A stretch of 64,000 nt of DNA from Thalassomonas haliotis (GCF_028657945.1 NZ_CP059693.1:4526001-4590000), one strand, 5' to 3'; shown: positions 10,329 through 20,425, counted from the stretch's first letter. Translations and numbers: made by a program. Notes: generated by a model from the letters alone, not told the origin.

Positions 10329-11390
10329 ATGGCCTTTTGGATAGCGAGCTCGCCTCACAACCATACCCAAAACGAAACCTCGGCGCTGATGCGCCTGGTC
10401 ATTTATGCAACCTTGCCCGGCATCTTAGCCCAGTGGTACTTTTTTGGCTGGGGCAACATCATACATATTGCCCTGGCGATTTTCGCTGCCTTCGTCGCTG
10501 AATTTATCGTACTGGCACTGCGGGATAAAAACATCAAAAAACAGCTTTTCGACGGCAGCGCTATCTTAACCGCGGTGTTAATCGGCATCAGCTTACCCGC
10601 CCTGGCGCCCTGGTGGATTTCCGTCATAGGTGCGGTATTTGCCATAGTGGTGGTAAAACAGCTTTACGGCGGCTTAGGCCATAACCCCTTTAACCCGGCC
10701 ATGGCCGCCTATGTTATGTTGCTGATCTCTTTCCCGGTGCAAATGACCCTGTGGCAGCCGCCGCTGAGCCTGATGAGCATGGAGCTGACCTTTGGCAATA
10801 CTTTAAGCACCATTTTCACCGGTTTTACCGCCGAAGGTTTTTCCCCGGATCAATTACGCACCCATATTGACGGCTTTACCATGGCCACGCCGTTAGATAC
10901 CCTAAAAACCAATACCACTTTAGGACTCACCGTAAGCGAGAGCCTACAATCGCCCGTTTTTGGCGACTACTTCGGTGTCGGCTGGGAGTGGATAAACTTT
11001 GCCTTTTTAATCGGCGGCTTGATCTTAATTGCCAAAAAAGCCATTGACTGGGTCACTCCGGCCAGCTTTTTAGCCAGCTTGTTTATCTGCTCGCTGATCG
11101 CCTTTTTGATCAGCCCGGACAGCAGTGCTTCCACTATGTTCCACTGGTTTAACGGCGCCTGCATGCTCGGGGCTTTCTTTATCCTTACCGATCCCGTTTC
11201 CGGCGCCACCAGCACCAAAGGGCGTATCGTCATTGCCGCGCTGGCGGGGCTGCTGGTATATTTAATCCGCAGTTTTGGCGGTTATCCGGATGCGGTCGCT
11301 TTTGCGGTCTTGCTGTGTAATATGTCGGCGCCGCTTATCGACCAATATACCCGTCCCCGTACCTATGGCCACCACTCAGGAACTAAGTAA
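10329..11390 (+). CDS. rsxD: Electron transport complex subunit RsxD
   Basis: RsxD is a membrane subunit carrying covalent FMN. The 353-aa protein has about nine hydrophobic segments, the YGGLGHNPFNPAMAAYV motif, and in the C-terminal half DPVSGATSTKGR, where the Thr of the SGAT motif is the known flavinylation residue in RnfD/NqrB relatives. It begins 4 bp after rsxC, and its stop overlaps the rsxG start at 11390, so the genes are translationally coupled. Confidence 0.97.
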   Translation: MAFWIASSPHNHTQNETSALMRLVIYATLPGILAQWYFFGWGNIIHIALAIFAAFVAEFIVLALRDKNIKKQLFDGSAILTAVLIGISLPALAPWWISVIGAVFAIVVVKQLYGGLGHNPFNPAMAAYVMLLISFPVQMTLWQPPLSLMSMELTFGNTLSTIFTGFTAEGFSPDQLRTHIDGFTMATPLDTLKTNTTLGLTVSESLQSPVFGDYFGVGWEWINFAFLIGGLILIAKKAIDWVTPASFLASLFICSLIAFLISPDSSASTMFHWFNGACMLGAFFILTDPVSGATSTKGRIVIAALAGLLVYLIRSFGGYPDAVAFAVLLCNMSAPLIDQYTRPRTYGHHSGTK

Positions 11391-12091
11391 TGCGTATCGC
11401 CATTAAGAAAAACAGTAAAATTCTTGCCCTGTTCGCCATTGCCTGCACCGCAGTGGTGGGTCTGGTGAACGAGTTTACCAAAGGTTTTATACAGACCCAG
11501 CAGCAGCAACATTTACTGGCGATTTTACACAGTATTATCGAACCTGAGCGCCTGAATAATAATCTCGCCAATGACTGCCGTCTGGTAACCGACCCGCTGC
11601 TTGGCAGCACAGAGCCGCAAACCGTATACCTGGCCCGACTCGACGGCGAGCCGGTTGCCGCCGCCATCAGCACCATAGCCCCCGACGGCTATAACGGCAA
11701 TATCGAGCTGATTGTCGCCGTCAATACCGACGGTTCGGTCAGCGGCGTCCGCCAGTTAAAACACAATGAAACCCCGGGGTTGGGGGATAAAATTGAAATC
11801 AGAAAAAGCGACTGGATCACAGGTTTTAACGGCAAAGCCCTGCTTGATGAAGATGACGGCCGCTGGGCCGTTACCAAAGACAACGGCATGTTTGATCAAT
11901 TTACCGGCGCCACTATCACTCCCAGGGCCGTGGTCAAAGCGGTAAAGCAAACCGTCACTTATTTTAACCGGCATCAGCAAGCCTTATTCGCCCTCGAAGA
12001 TAACAGCCCCTTAGCAAGCTGTCGTGGTGAAGGCCAGGGTTATGAGCTGAGCAAAAACGATAATCCCGATACCGAGCAGGGAGACAGTTAA
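11390..12091 (+). CDS. rsxG: Electron transport complex subunit RsxG
   Basis: RsxG has one N-terminal membrane helix (about 10-28) and a periplasmic FMN-binding domain. The covalent flavin site is the Thr in [11 protein letters not shown] near residue 177, within the expected S/T-GAT motif. [12 protein letters not shown] is also characteristic. At 233 aa it is slightly longer than the E. coli protein because of its C-terminus. It overlaps rsxD and rsxE by one base at each junction. Confidence 0.96.
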   Translation: MRIAIKKNSKILALFAIACTAVVGLVNEFTKGFIQTQQQQHLLAILHSIIEPERLNNNLANDCRLVTDPLLGSTEPQTVYLARLDGEPVAAAISTIAPDGYNGNIELIVAVNTDGSVSGVRQLKHNETPGLGDKIEIRKSDWITGFNGKALLDEDDGRWAVTKDNGMFDQFTGATITPRAVVKAVKQTVTYFNRHQQALFALEDNSPLASCRGEGQGYELSKNDNPDTEQGDS

Positions 12092-12792
12092 TGAGCAATG
12101 AATATAAAGAACTCGCCTGGCAGGGACTGTGGAAAAACAATCCCGGCCTGGTACAGTTACTGGGCTTATGCCCGCTGCTGGCGGTGACCTCTACCGTCAC
12201 CAATGCTTTGGGATTGGGCCTGGCGACCTTATTGGTGCTGATCGGCTCGAACATTACGGTATCGGCCATCCGCCAATGGGTGCCAAAAGAAATCCGTATC
12301 CCGATTTTCGTGATGATCATTGCCGCCTTTGTGACCTGCGTACAATTACTGATGAATGCCTTTACTTACGGCATCTACCAGTCGCTGGGATTATTTTTAC
12401 CCCTGATCGTCACCAACTGCGCCATTATCGGCCGGGCGGAGGCCTACGCCTCGAAAAACCCGGTAAAGCAGGCCGGCTTTGACGGCCTGATGATGGGCAC
12501 CGGCTTTGCCTTAGTGCTGTTGGCCTTAGGGGCCATCAGGGAAGTCCTGGGCCAGGGCACCTTGTTTGACGGCGCCAATTTATTGCTTGGCGAATGGGCC
12601 ACGGGTTTGCGTGTTGAAGTCTACAACCTCGACAGCCAGTTTTTACTGGCTATCCTGCCCCCGGGCGCCTTTATCGCCATGGGCTTTTTGATCGCGATAA
12701 AAAATGTTATCGACAGCAAACTTGCCCAGGCCCAGCCGCAAGCGCAAGAGCAAAACATAGAAAGGGTACGGGTCAATTTTGACGCCCAGTAA
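12091..12792 (+). CDS. rsxE: Electron transport complex subunit RsxE
   Basis: RsxE is the membrane subunit homologous to RsxA in the inverted pair. The 233-aa protein shows [18 protein letters not shown] at the N-terminus and [18 protein letters not shown], with the Cys residues paired to those of RsxA, plus about six membrane spans. It is the last rsx gene. nth follows 41 bp later, as in many gammaproteobacteria. Confidence 0.96.
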   Translation: MSNEYKELAWQGLWKNNPGLVQLLGLCPLLAVTSTVTNALGLGLATLLVLIGSNITVSAIRQWVPKEIRIPIFVMIIAAFVTCVQLLMNAFTYGIYQSLGLFLPLIVTNCAIIGRAEAYASKNPVKQAGFDGLMMGTGFALVLLALGAIREVLGQGTLFDGANLLLGEWATGLRVEVYNLDSQFLLAILPPGAFIAMGFLIAIKNVIDSKLAQAQPQAQEQNIERVRVNFDAQ

Positions 12793-12833
12793 GGTTTTAC
12801 TGACCTCAAACAGAGATAAAAAAGAACATAACT

Positions 12834-13469
12834 ATGAATAAAGAAAAACGCCTGGAAATACTGACCCGGTTACGGGACGACAACCCTCACCCGACCACAG
12901 AGCTGAATTTCTCCAGCCCGTTTGAATTGCTGATCGCAGTATTATTATCGGCCCAGGCAACCGATGTCGGCGTTAACAAAGCCACGGATAAGTTATTCCC
13001 GGTAGCCAATACTCCGCAGGCAATTTTAGATCTCGGCCTTGAAGGACTGAAATCCTATATCAAAACCATAGGCCTGTTTAATACCAAGGCGGTCAATACC
13101 ATGAAAACCTGCCAGATGCTGGTGGACTTACATGGCGGCGAAGTACCGGAGAACCGCGAAGCACTCGAAGCCCTGCCCGGGGTCGGCAGAAAAACCGCCA
13201 ACGTAGTGCTAAACACCGCCTTTGGCTGGCCCACTATAGCGGTCGACACCCATATTTTCCGGGTCAGCAACCGCACTAAACTTGCCATGGGCAAAAATGT
13301 CGACCAGGTAGAGCAAAAACTGTTAAAGGTGGTCCCGAAAGCATTTAAAGTCGATGTCCACCACTGGCTGATATTACACGGCAGATATACCTGCGTCGCC
13401 CGTAAACCCAAGTGCGGCTCCTGCATCATCGAAGATTTATGCGAGTTTAAAGAGAAGACCGAACTTTAA
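12834..13469 (+). CDS. nth: Endonuclease III (DNA glycosylase/AP lyase)
   Basis: Nth removes oxidised pyrimidines in base excision repair. The 211-aa protein has the helix-hairpin-helix motif [12 protein letters not shown] with the catalytic Lys, the catalytic Asp in VDTHIFRV, and the C-terminal 4Fe-4S ligand pattern C-x6-C-x2-C-x5-C ([17 protein letters not shown]). It lies 41 bp downstream of rsxE, and cotranscription is likely. Confidence 0.98.
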   Translation: MNKEKRLEILTRLRDDNPHPTTELNFSSPFELLIAVLLSAQATDVGVNKATDKLFPVANTPQAILDLGLEGLKSYIKTIGLFNTKAVNTMKTCQMLVDLHGGEVPENREALEALPGVGRKTANVVLNTAFGWPTIAVDTHIFRVSNRTKLAMGKNVDQVEQKLLKVVPKAFKVDVHHWLILHGRYTCVARKPKCGSCIIEDLCEFKEKTEL

Positions 13470-13503
13470 ACTGACTTTTGCCAATAGTTTACAGGAAGCA
13501 ATA

Positions 13504-13923
13504 ATGAAATTTTTACATGCCATGGTACGGGTGCTGGATCTGGATGCCTCACTCGACTTTTACGTCAATAAATTAGGCTTAGTGGAAACCAAACGCAGCG
13601 ATTATCCCGAAGGAAAGTTTACCCTGATTTACCTGGCCACCGAGCCCGGCGCACCGGAAGTGGAATTAACCCACAACTGGGGATCAACCGAAACCTATAG
13701 CGAAGGGCGTAATTTCGGCCACCTGGCCTTTGAAGTGGATAATATCTACCAGCTATGCGAAAAACTGCAACAGGCAGGTGTGGTGATCAACCGTCCGCCA
13801 CGCTGTGGCCATATGGCCTTTGTCAAATCACCCGACGGGATCTCGATTGAGCTGCTGCAAAAAGGCGGCGCCTTGCCAGTGCAAGAGCCCTGGTTAAGTA
13901 TGGAAAATACCGGTAGCTGGTAA
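13504..13923 (+). CDS. gloA: Lactoylglutathione lyase (glyoxalase I)
   Basis: Glyoxalase I converts the methylglyoxal-glutathione hemithioacetal to S-lactoylglutathione. The 139-aa VOC-fold protein keeps the metal ligands in order: His5 (FLHAMVRV), Glu in EVELTHNW, His in NFGHLAFEV and Glu in GISIELLQ. The pattern is of the nickel-type bacterial enzyme. It lies 34 bp after nth on the same strand with its own AGGAAG ribosome site. Confidence 0.95.
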   Translation: MKFLHAMVRVLDLDASLDFYVNKLGLVETKRSDYPEGKFTLIYLATEPGAPEVELTHNWGSTETYSEGRNFGHLAFEVDNIYQLCEKLQQAGVVINRPPRCGHMAFVKSPDGISIELLQKGGALPVQEPWLSMENTGSW

Positions 13924-13944
13924 GCCGGGCATAGCCACTGATTG

Positions 13945-14073
13945 CCGTCCACAACACTGCGGCATACCTCCTGTATCGCCGCTCTTTGTCGTCCCTGACA
14001 CCGCGGCATACCATACATCCTGTATCGCCGCTCTTTGTCGTCCCTGACACCGCGGCATACCATACATCCTGTA
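13945..14073. repeat. 49-bp direct repeats, two and a half units
   Basis: Units start at 13989 and 14038 and are nearly identical over 49 bp and 36 bp. A more diverged copy begins near 13945. Each contains CCGCGGCATACC and CCTGTATCGCCGCTC. The repeats lie between gloA and the convergent aminotransferase gene and do not form an obvious terminator. Confidence 0.8.
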
Positions 14074-14141
14074 TATAACGGCGGTTGAGGCTGATATGTT
14101 TAACCGCTTTTTTTACTGTTCATCCGCACAAGCCGAAAAAG

Positions 14142-15272
14142 CTAAGCAGAAAAACGCCCTAAAGCATCTTCTAAAGCGCTCAGACACAAGGCAACATTTT
14201 CACTTCTTGCCGCATAGCCCATCAGGCCGATACGCCAGGCTGAGCCGGCAAAATCACCTAAACCGGCGCCGATCTCCAGGTTATATTCATTTAGCAGGTA
14301 ATTACGCACCGCACCGTCATCTACCCCTTTAGGAATAAAAACCGAATTAAGCTGAGGCAAACGCTCTTCTTCAGGCACAATAAATGCCAGCCCCAGTTTA
14401 TTTAATCCGGCGGCAAGTTTCAGGTGCTGCGCCTTATGTCTGGCCCAGCTTTGCTCCAGCCCTTCCTGCTGCAAAATAACCAAAGCTTCGTGCAGGGCAT
14501 ATAAGGAATTCACCGGTGCGGTATGGTGGTAAGAGCGTTTGCCTTCACCCGACCAGTAGCCCATCACCAGGGACTGATCCAGAAACCAGCTTTGCACCGG
14601 CGTTTTACGGTTTTTAATCACCTCGCTCGCCTGCTCGCTAAAGCTCACCGGCGACAGGCCCGGCACACAAGATAAACATTTCTGGCTGCCGGAATAAATG
14701 GCATCTATGCCCCAATCATCGACCTTCAGCTCTACGCCCCCCAATGAGGTCACGGCATCAACTATGGTCAGGCAATCATGGGCCTTGGCAATTTTACACA
14801 AGGTTTTGGCATCAGATAATGCCCCGGTTGAGGTTTCCGCATGCACAAAAGCGACAAAGTTTGCCTGCGGGTTTTGTTTTAGGGTATCTTCGAGCAACTG
14901 GGGATCCACCGCCCTGCCCCAGGGGCTGTCAACCACAATCAAGTTGGCGCCGACCCTTTGAACATTCTCTATCATACGTGCGCCAAACACCCCGTTGCGG
15001 CACACGACCACGGTATCTTCCGGGGTCAACAAATTAACAAAACAGGCTTCCATTCCGGCTGAACCCGGGGCAGAGACGGCGATGGTAAAGGCATTTTCCG
15101 TTTGAAAGGCATATTGCAATAAAGATTTCACCTCATCCATCATACCGACAAAGCTGGGATCTAAATGGCCAACCGTAGGCCTGGCCAGGGCAGATAAAAT
15201 GCGTGGATTAACATCTGAAGGACCCGGCCCCATTAATGTCCGCTGGGGAGGAATAAAAGACTGAATTGGCAT
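14142..15272 (-). CDS. Class V aminotransferase (serine-pyruvate/alanine-glyoxylate type)
   Basis: This 376-aa PLP enzyme opens with a segment like alanine-glyoxylate aminotransferase (LMGPGPSDVNPRIL, GHLDP). It has SAPGSAGMEACF for cofactor phosphate binding, VDAVTSLGG with the PLP-ring Asp, and SGSQKCLSCVPG with the catalytic Lys. The family transfers amino groups from alanine or serine to glyoxylate or pyruvate; the exact substrate cannot be read from sequence. It is a single minus-strand gene, convergent with gloA, with a long repeat tract upstream. Confidence 0.88.
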   Translation of the reverse strand: MPIQSFIPPQRTLMGPGPSDVNPRILSALARPTVGHLDPSFVGMMDEVKSLLQYAFQTENAFTIAVSAPGSAGMEACFVNLLTPEDTVVVCRNGVFGARMIENVQRVGANLIVVDSPWGRAVDPQLLEDTLKQNPQANFVAFVHAETSTGALSDAKTLCKIAKAHDCLTIVDAVTSLGGVELKVDDWGIDAIYSGSQKCLSCVPGLSPVSFSEQASEVIKNRKTPVQSWFLDQSLVMGYWSGEGKRSYHHTAPVNSLYALHEALVILQQEGLEQSWARHKAQHLKLAAGLNKLGLAFIVPEEERLPQLNSVFIPKGVDDGAVRNYLLNEYNLEIGAGLGDFAGSAWRIGLMGYAARSENVALCLSALEDALGRFSA

Positions 15273-15310
15273 CGAACTATCCTAAAAATGAGTTTCCATC
15301 ACAATAACAC

Positions 15311-15856
15311 TGAAAACTTCCCCAATTCAATATCAATTATGCTTCCCTGGATACCAGTATATTTAACGGATATTTGCTTATAAACAGCGAAGCTAGTGCT
15401 CCCACCTAATGCCGCCGGCAAAATTTCCATCACCCCAGCCAGCTAAAACTGAAAACTTCCCCAATTCAATATCAATTATGCTTCCCTGGATACCAGTATA
15501 TTTAACGGATATTTGCTTATAAACAGCGAAGCTAGTGCTCCCAACTAATGCCGCCGGCAAAATTTCCATCACCCCAGCCAGCTAAAACTGAAAACTTCCC
15601 CAATTCAATATCAATTATGCTTCCCTGGATACCAGCATATTTAACGGATATTTGCTTATGAACAGCGAAGCTAGTGCTCCCAACTAATGCCGTCGGCAAA
15701 ATTTCCATCACCCCAGCCAGCTAAAACTGAAAACTTCCCCAATTCAATATCAATTATGCTTCCCTGGATACCAGCATATTTAACGAATATTTGCTTATAA
15801 ACAGCGAAGCTAGTGCTCCCACCTAATGCCGCCGGCAAAATTTCCATCACCCCAGG
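15311..15856. repeat. Four tandem 139-bp repeats
   Basis: Units begin at 15311, 15450, 15589 and 15728. The spacing is exactly 139 bp and only a few bases differ between units. Because 139 is not a multiple of three, no frame runs through the array. On the minus strand each unit opens an ATG frame (MEILPAALGG...) of about 58 codons that ends inside the next unit. The tract fills most of the 816-bp gap between the aminotransferase and yaeQ. I see no CRISPR-like spacing, and the unit has no recognised function. Confidence 0.95.
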
Positions 15857-16088
15857 CAGGGAATATTGAATACTTATCCGGCGCAATCATGAGATTTGCC
15901 CGGCAAAGACCTGCCCCTTGATAAAAACAAGTAAAATTAACGGCAATAAAGTTGAACAAATTTCACTTCTTGTAAAAATAAACAATTTAATCAATATCAT
16001 GAGTATTGCTGGCCGGGTGCTATAGTAAAAGGTACTATACCGGCACCTAACTCTTAACAAGCTAATAACCAGCTAAGCAGCAGTAAAT

Positions 16089-16622
16089 ATGGCACTTAAA
16101 GCAACCATTTTTAAAGCCAATATCCAACTCTCCGATATGGATCGTAACTATTACGATACCCTGCAGTTAACCATTGCCCAACATCCGTCGGAAACCGATC
16201 TGCGTATGATGGTACGCATCATCGCCTTTATATTAAACGCCAATGAAAACCTGCAGTTCGGCAAAGGCGTCAGCGACGAAGACGAAGCGGCCTTATGGCA
16301 AATGAATTACGCCGAAGAAATCGAACTCTGGATAGAGTTGGGACAGGTAGACAGCAAAAGAATTAAAAAAGCCTGCAACCGCGCCAATGAAGTCAAACTT
16401 TATTGTTACGGCAGCAGCGTTGATACCTGGTGGTCGCAGGTGGCCGGAAAAATGCGCCAGTTTGACAAGTTATCCATAGAGCAATTTGCTGTGGAAACAA
16501 CAGCTGCCCTCACCGATTTAGTCAGCCGCACCATGGAGTTTCAATGCAGCATCCAGGATGGCCAGTTATGGCTGACATCCGGCGATAAAACCGTCCTGGT
16601 TGAAACAAAAAAGCTGTTATAG
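16089..16622 (+). CDS. yaeQ: YaeQ family protein
   Basis: The 177-aa protein matches the YaeQ family from end to end: MALKATIFKA at the start, HPSETDLRMMVRI, a central DLWIELG-like motif (here ELWIELGQVDSKRIKKACNRA), WWSQ and the C-terminal RTMEFQCSIQDGQLWL. YaeQ adopts a restriction-endonuclease-like fold and was genetically linked to RfaH, but its biochemical role is not settled. Single-gene unit downstream of the 139-bp repeats. Confidence 0.93.
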   Translation: MALKATIFKANIQLSDMDRNYYDTLQLTIAQHPSETDLRMMVRIIAFILNANENLQFGKGVSDEDEAALWQMNYAEEIELWIELGQVDSKRIKKACNRANEVKLYCYGSSVDTWWSQVAGKMRQFDKLSIEQFAVETTAALTDLVSRTMEFQCSIQDGQLWLTSGDKTVLVETKKLL

Positions 16623-16818
16623 CTTCCCCCGCTATCTAAAAGTAAAATGCCCCAAAAACGCGGAAAGGTTGGCTGCTGGAAAAAAGCTGTTACCTTTTCG
16701 CTATTGCAATCTCATCCGCCTTTTACAATAGTAAGCCTTTTACCACAGTAAAGAGTTACAATGGTAAGCAATCAATAACAATAAGAACCCGGCAAGGGTC
16801 TTGAGGATATCAATACAT

Positions 16819-18171
16819 ATGAGCCTGAATAAACTGACACGTAAACCTAGCTTCTGCCAACATAAACTGCCCGTGGCAATGGCTGCGGCATTCGCCCTGA
16901 TGCCCTTTAGCCAGGGTATGGCAAAGCTTTCCATGGAAAACATGACCCGGGATATTACTTATCTGGCCAGCGATGAGCTCAGGGGCCGGGCGAGCTTTTC
17001 CCCGGAAATCGACCAGGCCGCCGACTACATCAGCAAACGTTTTACCGATATCGGCCTTCGCCCTATGGCGGGCAACACCGGCTTTAAACAAAGCTTTTCA
17101 ATTTACAGCATCAGCCAGAAATCACTTAAAGTCAGTTTAAATAGCCAGGTAATTGATAAAGAAAACCTGGTCATGGCCAGTACCATGCCGACTTTTTCCT
17201 GGCAGCAAAACGACGCGGTAAAAACCCATGTCGTCGGTGAAAAAGATAACCTGCGTGATACCCTCAGAAAATTGAATCAAGAAGGCGGCCAGCACCTGGT
17301 ACTGCTGCACCCGGCCCAAAAAGCCCTGTTCGAGCGCTACCGGCATTATTTTAACCGCGGCTTAACCAAACTTGAGCTCGGCCACCAGGGCGCAATCGTG
17401 ATTGCCTTAACCGATATCAGCAAACTTAACAAGCTGGACATTACCGGCACGACGGAAACCAAGCAACAACGCCTTACCAATGTGGTCGGGATATTACCGG
17501 GTAAAAGCAAGGCAAAAGAAATTGTGCTCTATAGCGCCCATTATGATCATATCGGGGTCAACAGCGAAGGAGAAGGCGATGTGATCAACAACGGCGCCGA
17601 TGACGATGCCTCCGGCACCACAGCCATGATCAATCTGGCCGAACATTTCGCCCAGCAAAATGATAATGCCAGAACCTTGATGTTCAGTGCCTTTACCGCC
17701 GAAGAGATTGGCGGCTTTGGCTCCAGGGCATTTTCAAAACAACTCGACCCGGAGCAGGTGGTGGCGATGATCAATATTGAAATGATCGGCAAACCGTCCA
17801 AATTTGGCCCGGGTACCGTGTGGATGACAGGCATGGAGCGCTCTGATCTGGGTGAATTACTCAACAGGCAAATCAAGGAAGAGAAAGACAAAATCCACCA
17901 GGACCCCTACCCTGAGCAAGGGCTGTTTTACCGTTCCGACAATGCCACCCTGGCCCGTTTAGGGGTACCGGCCCACAGTTTCAGCAGCACCCAGCTGGAC
18001 AAAGACCAGCATTATCACCAGGTCAGCGATGATCTGGCCAGCCTGGATCTCGACTCCATGTTTAAAGTCATTCAAACCCTGGCCGCAGGCACCCGGGGAC
18101 TGGTTAACGGCAGTGTTACCCCGTCAAGAATCGACCCGGCCAAAGTTAAGGGCAGCGGTTTAATTTACTAA
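16819..18171 (+). CDS. Secreted M28-family metallopeptidase
   Basis: This is a di-zinc aminopeptidase-type enzyme. I start it at the ATG at 16819 rather than the upstream in-frame TTG, giving about 450 aa with an N-terminal signal peptide (hydrophobic stretch AMAAAFALMPFSQGMA). The M28 zinc-ligand series is present: SAHYDH, NNGADDDASG, TAEEIGGFG with the catalytic and ligand Glu residues, and the final His in DQHYHQVSDD. An inserted segment between signal and catalytic core (about 60-215) is consistent with a PA-like domain. It probably acts in the periplasm or outside the cell. Confidence 0.9.
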   Translation: MSLNKLTRKPSFCQHKLPVAMAAAFALMPFSQGMAKLSMENMTRDITYLASDELRGRASFSPEIDQAADYISKRFTDIGLRPMAGNTGFKQSFSIYSISQKSLKVSLNSQVIDKENLVMASTMPTFSWQQNDAVKTHVVGEKDNLRDTLRKLNQEGGQHLVLLHPAQKALFERYRHYFNRGLTKLELGHQGAIVIALTDISKLNKLDITGTTETKQQRLTNVVGILPGKSKAKEIVLYSAHYDHIGVNSEGEGDVINNGADDDASGTTAMINLAEHFAQQNDNARTLMFSAFTAEEIGGFGSRAFSKQLDPEQVVAMINIEMIGKPSKFGPGTVWMTGMERSDLGELLNRQIKEEKDKIHQDPYPEQGLFYRSDNATLARLGVPAHSFSSTQLDKDQHYHQVSDDLASLDLDSMFKVIQTLAAGTRGLVNGSVTPSRIDPAKVKGSGLIY

Positions 18172-18190
18172 ACCGGCTTATTTACGTGAT

Positions 18191-18240
18191 AAAAGGTTTA
18201 TTGTACTTTTGCTAAAATAAACAAAGACAATAAACCTTTT
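18191..18240 (+). terminator. Long inverted repeat after the M28 peptidase
   Basis: A perfect 14-bp inverted repeat (AAAAGGTTTATTGT, 18191-18204, with its complement at 18227-18240) encloses 22 nt and ends in a short T run. A terminator for the peptidase gene is the simplest reading. Confidence 0.55.
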
Positions 18241-18249
18241 CCTTTCGCA

Positions 18250-18397
18250 GCAAAACTATCCAGCAAAACTTTCTACCAAGACTGTCCACCAAAAGTATCT
18301 ACCAAAAGTATCTACCAAAAGTATCTACCAAAATTATCTACCAAAAGTATCTACCAAAATTATCTACCAAAAGTATCTACCAAAAGCACCTGCCAAG
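18250..18397. repeat. 13-bp tandem repeat tract
   Basis: About ten or eleven units of consensus TACCAAAAGTATC run between the peptidase and the LysR gene. The central units (about 18295-18385) are nearly exact, alternating GTATC and TTATC, and the edges decay. Confidence 0.85.
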
Positions 18398-18435
18398 GCC
18401 AAGACCCGCTGCCGCCTCCGGCACTAAAAAAAACC

Positions 18436-19338
18436 TTATCCCGGCATATAACCGGCAAACTCACGGAGCACAAAGTCTTTAAAGGTTTGCAGCCTCAAGG
18501 GCTGATGCTTATCCTGCAAATAAATTAAAGACAAGGGAGTGGATTGCACTTTCCAGTCATTAAACACAGGTACAAGTTCTCCGCAATTAAGCTCATGGCG
18601 GCAATATAATTCAGGCACACGGATAATGCCGTTGCCGGCCACGGCAGACGAGACCATGACCCGGCCATTTTTGCACCTTAAATGCGTACTGACGGGAACT
18701 TCAAGCTTCTTGTCGCTGCTTAAGCTGACAAAAGCCCAGTGGTGCATACTGCCGATAATACACCTGTGGTGCTTTAACGCCTTAGGCTCATCAGGGCTGC
18801 CGTACTGCTTTAAATAGGCCGGGCTGGCAAAAGTACCTATATGGATATCGGCCAGTTTCCTCGCGATTAAGGCAGAATCATCAAGCGCCCCCATACGAAA
18901 AACAAAATCAAACTCACCCGAAACCAAATCCACCCTGCGGCTGCTAAAATCCAGTTCAATACTGATGTCGGGATGCTTTGCCATAAAATCATTCACCAAA
19001 GGCGCCACAATCTCTTCACCGATAAAACCACCGACACAATTAATTTTTATCGCCCCATGCAGCGACTCTGAGCTTTCCAGCACTATATCTACCGCCGTAT
19101 CAATACTCTGCAGCGATCTTTGGCAACGCTCAAAAAACACCTCCCCCTGGGGCGTGAGTTTCTGGGTTCTGGTGGTCCTGCTTAACAGGGTTACCCCTAA
19201 GTCAGACTCAAGTTGCGCCAGTTGCTTTGAAATATGCGAGCGGGAGCACATCAGGGCTTCTGCGGCGTTAGTAAAACTGCCGCTTTGGACCAGGACCACA
19301 AAGGTCCGGATATCTGAAAGACCGATCTTCTTTTTCAT
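18436..19338 (-). CDS. LysR-family transcriptional regulator
   Basis: The 300-aa protein has the N-terminal winged helix-turn-helix of LysR proteins (residues 7-65: FVVLVQSGSFTNAAEAL, SRSHISKQLAQLE, LLSRTTR) and a substrate-binding effector domain of the type seen in the CrgA/AaeR-like subgroup (LDFSSRRVDLVSGEFDFVFRMG). It is divergently transcribed from the short-chain dehydrogenase at 19586, the usual arrangement for a LysR protein and its target. The effector is unknown. Confidence 0.9.
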   Translation of the reverse strand: MKKKIGLSDIRTFVVLVQSGSFTNAAEALMCSRSHISKQLAQLESDLGVTLLSRTTRTQKLTPQGEVFFERCQRSLQSIDTAVDIVLESSESLHGAIKINCVGGFIGEEIVAPLVNDFMAKHPDISIELDFSSRRVDLVSGEFDFVFRMGALDDSALIARKLADIHIGTFASPAYLKQYGSPDEPKALKHHRCIIGSMHHWAFVSLSSDKKLEVPVSTHLRCKNGRVMVSSAVAGNGIIRVPELYCRHELNCGELVPVFNDWKVQSTPLSLIYLQDKHQPLRLQTFKDFVLREFAGYMPG

Positions 19339-19585
19339 GGTTCAGTTGATTGTCAATTATTAGCAAACAAAATTATCAATTATTTAGTATAAGTGATCAA
19401 TACCCCCGGGCAGAAAGGGACCAAGCAGCTAAACAGTTAACTTAACACTTTGATTAACTGCTATTTTAGAATTGTTTCCTGAGAGTCACATCAGATGTAA
19501 ATGAAAGCGCATATATCAGGGGCAAGTGCTTAAGTATCATTTCACCCCAGTCAAAACACACAAGCAAAAGACACAGGTTTAAAAA

Positions 19586-20305
19586 ATGAAAAAGTTAGTT
19601 GTGATCACAGGCGCCAGTTCAGGCATAGGCGAAGCATTAGCCAAAGAAATGAGTACCCGGGGACATCCGTTATTGCTGATTGCCAGGCGCCTTGAAAGAC
19701 TTGAAGCATTGGATTTACCCCACTGTATCTGTGCAAAAGTCGATGTCACAGATCAAACCTCATTCCAGCTAGCGGTGGATGATGCCGTGCAGCAATATGG
19801 CCCGGTAGATCTCCTGGTGAACAATGCCGGAGTGATGCTGCTCGGACAAATAGATAACCAGAGCGCTGCTGAATGGAAAACCATGTATGATGTTAATGTG
19901 CTGGGTTTGCTCCACGGCATGCAAAGCGTGCTTGCGATCATGAAAGAACAAAACTCAGGCACCATAGTAAATATCAGCTCTATTGCCGGCAGAAAAACAT
20001 TCGGCAACCATGCTGCCTATTGCGGCACTAAATTCGCTGTACACGCGATCTCAGAAAACGTCAGGGAAGAAGTTGCCGACGCCAATGTCCGCGTCATTAC
20101 CATAGCACCGGGGGCGGTTGAAACCGAACTGCTGTCCCATACCTCATCGGATGACATTATTGCCGGTTATCAGGCCTGGAAAGATGACATGGGCGGCGTA
20201 CTGTCAGCTGGTGATGTCGTCAATGCCGTGACTTTTGCCTACAGCCAACCACAAAATGTCTGTATCCGGGAAATCGTGCTGGCGGCAACCAAACAACAAC
20301 CCTGA
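19586..20305 (+). CDS. Short-chain dehydrogenase/reductase
   Basis: The 239-aa classical SDR has the cofactor motif TGASSGIG at residues 7-14, the NNAG motif, and the catalytic Ser-Tyr-Lys set (SSIAGRK, then YCGTK). It is probably NADP-dependent, because a basic residue pair follows the second beta strand (RRLERLE). The substrate cannot be inferred. The divergent LysR gene across a 247-bp gap is the likely regulator, and a strong terminator follows at 20392. Confidence 0.9.
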   Translation: MKKLVVITGASSGIGEALAKEMSTRGHPLLLIARRLERLEALDLPHCICAKVDVTDQTSFQLAVDDAVQQYGPVDLLVNNAGVMLLGQIDNQSAAEWKTMYDVNVLGLLHGMQSVLAIMKEQNSGTIVNISSIAGRKTFGNHAAYCGTKFAVHAISENVREEVADANVRVITIAPGAVETELLSHTSSDDIIAGYQAWKDDMGGVLSAGDVVNAVTFAYSQPQNVCIREIVLAATKQQP

Positions 20306-20391
20306 CAACGGCTGTAAAGTCAAAGCGGCTCAGCTTTGAATCCGGGACTGCGCTATGGCATTTACAAGCCGCTGATTCACTTTCCCCGGCG

Positions 20392-20425
20392 AAACCTCAG
20401 CCTATCAATGGCTGAGGTTTTTGCT
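20392..20425 (+). terminator. Rho-independent terminator after the SDR gene
   Basis: The stem AAACCTCAGCC/GGCTGAGGTTT with a short loop is followed by TTTTTGCTTT on the plus strand. Confidence 0.85.

Noticed and set aside
15311..15856. Possible CRISPR array
   Set aside because: The repeats are 139 bp, contiguous and without variable spacers; no cas genes are present.
15671..15886. 71-aa minus-strand frame in the 139-bp repeats
   Set aside because: It is built from repeat sequence, has no ribosome site and no recognisable protein character. Treated as part of the repeat tract.
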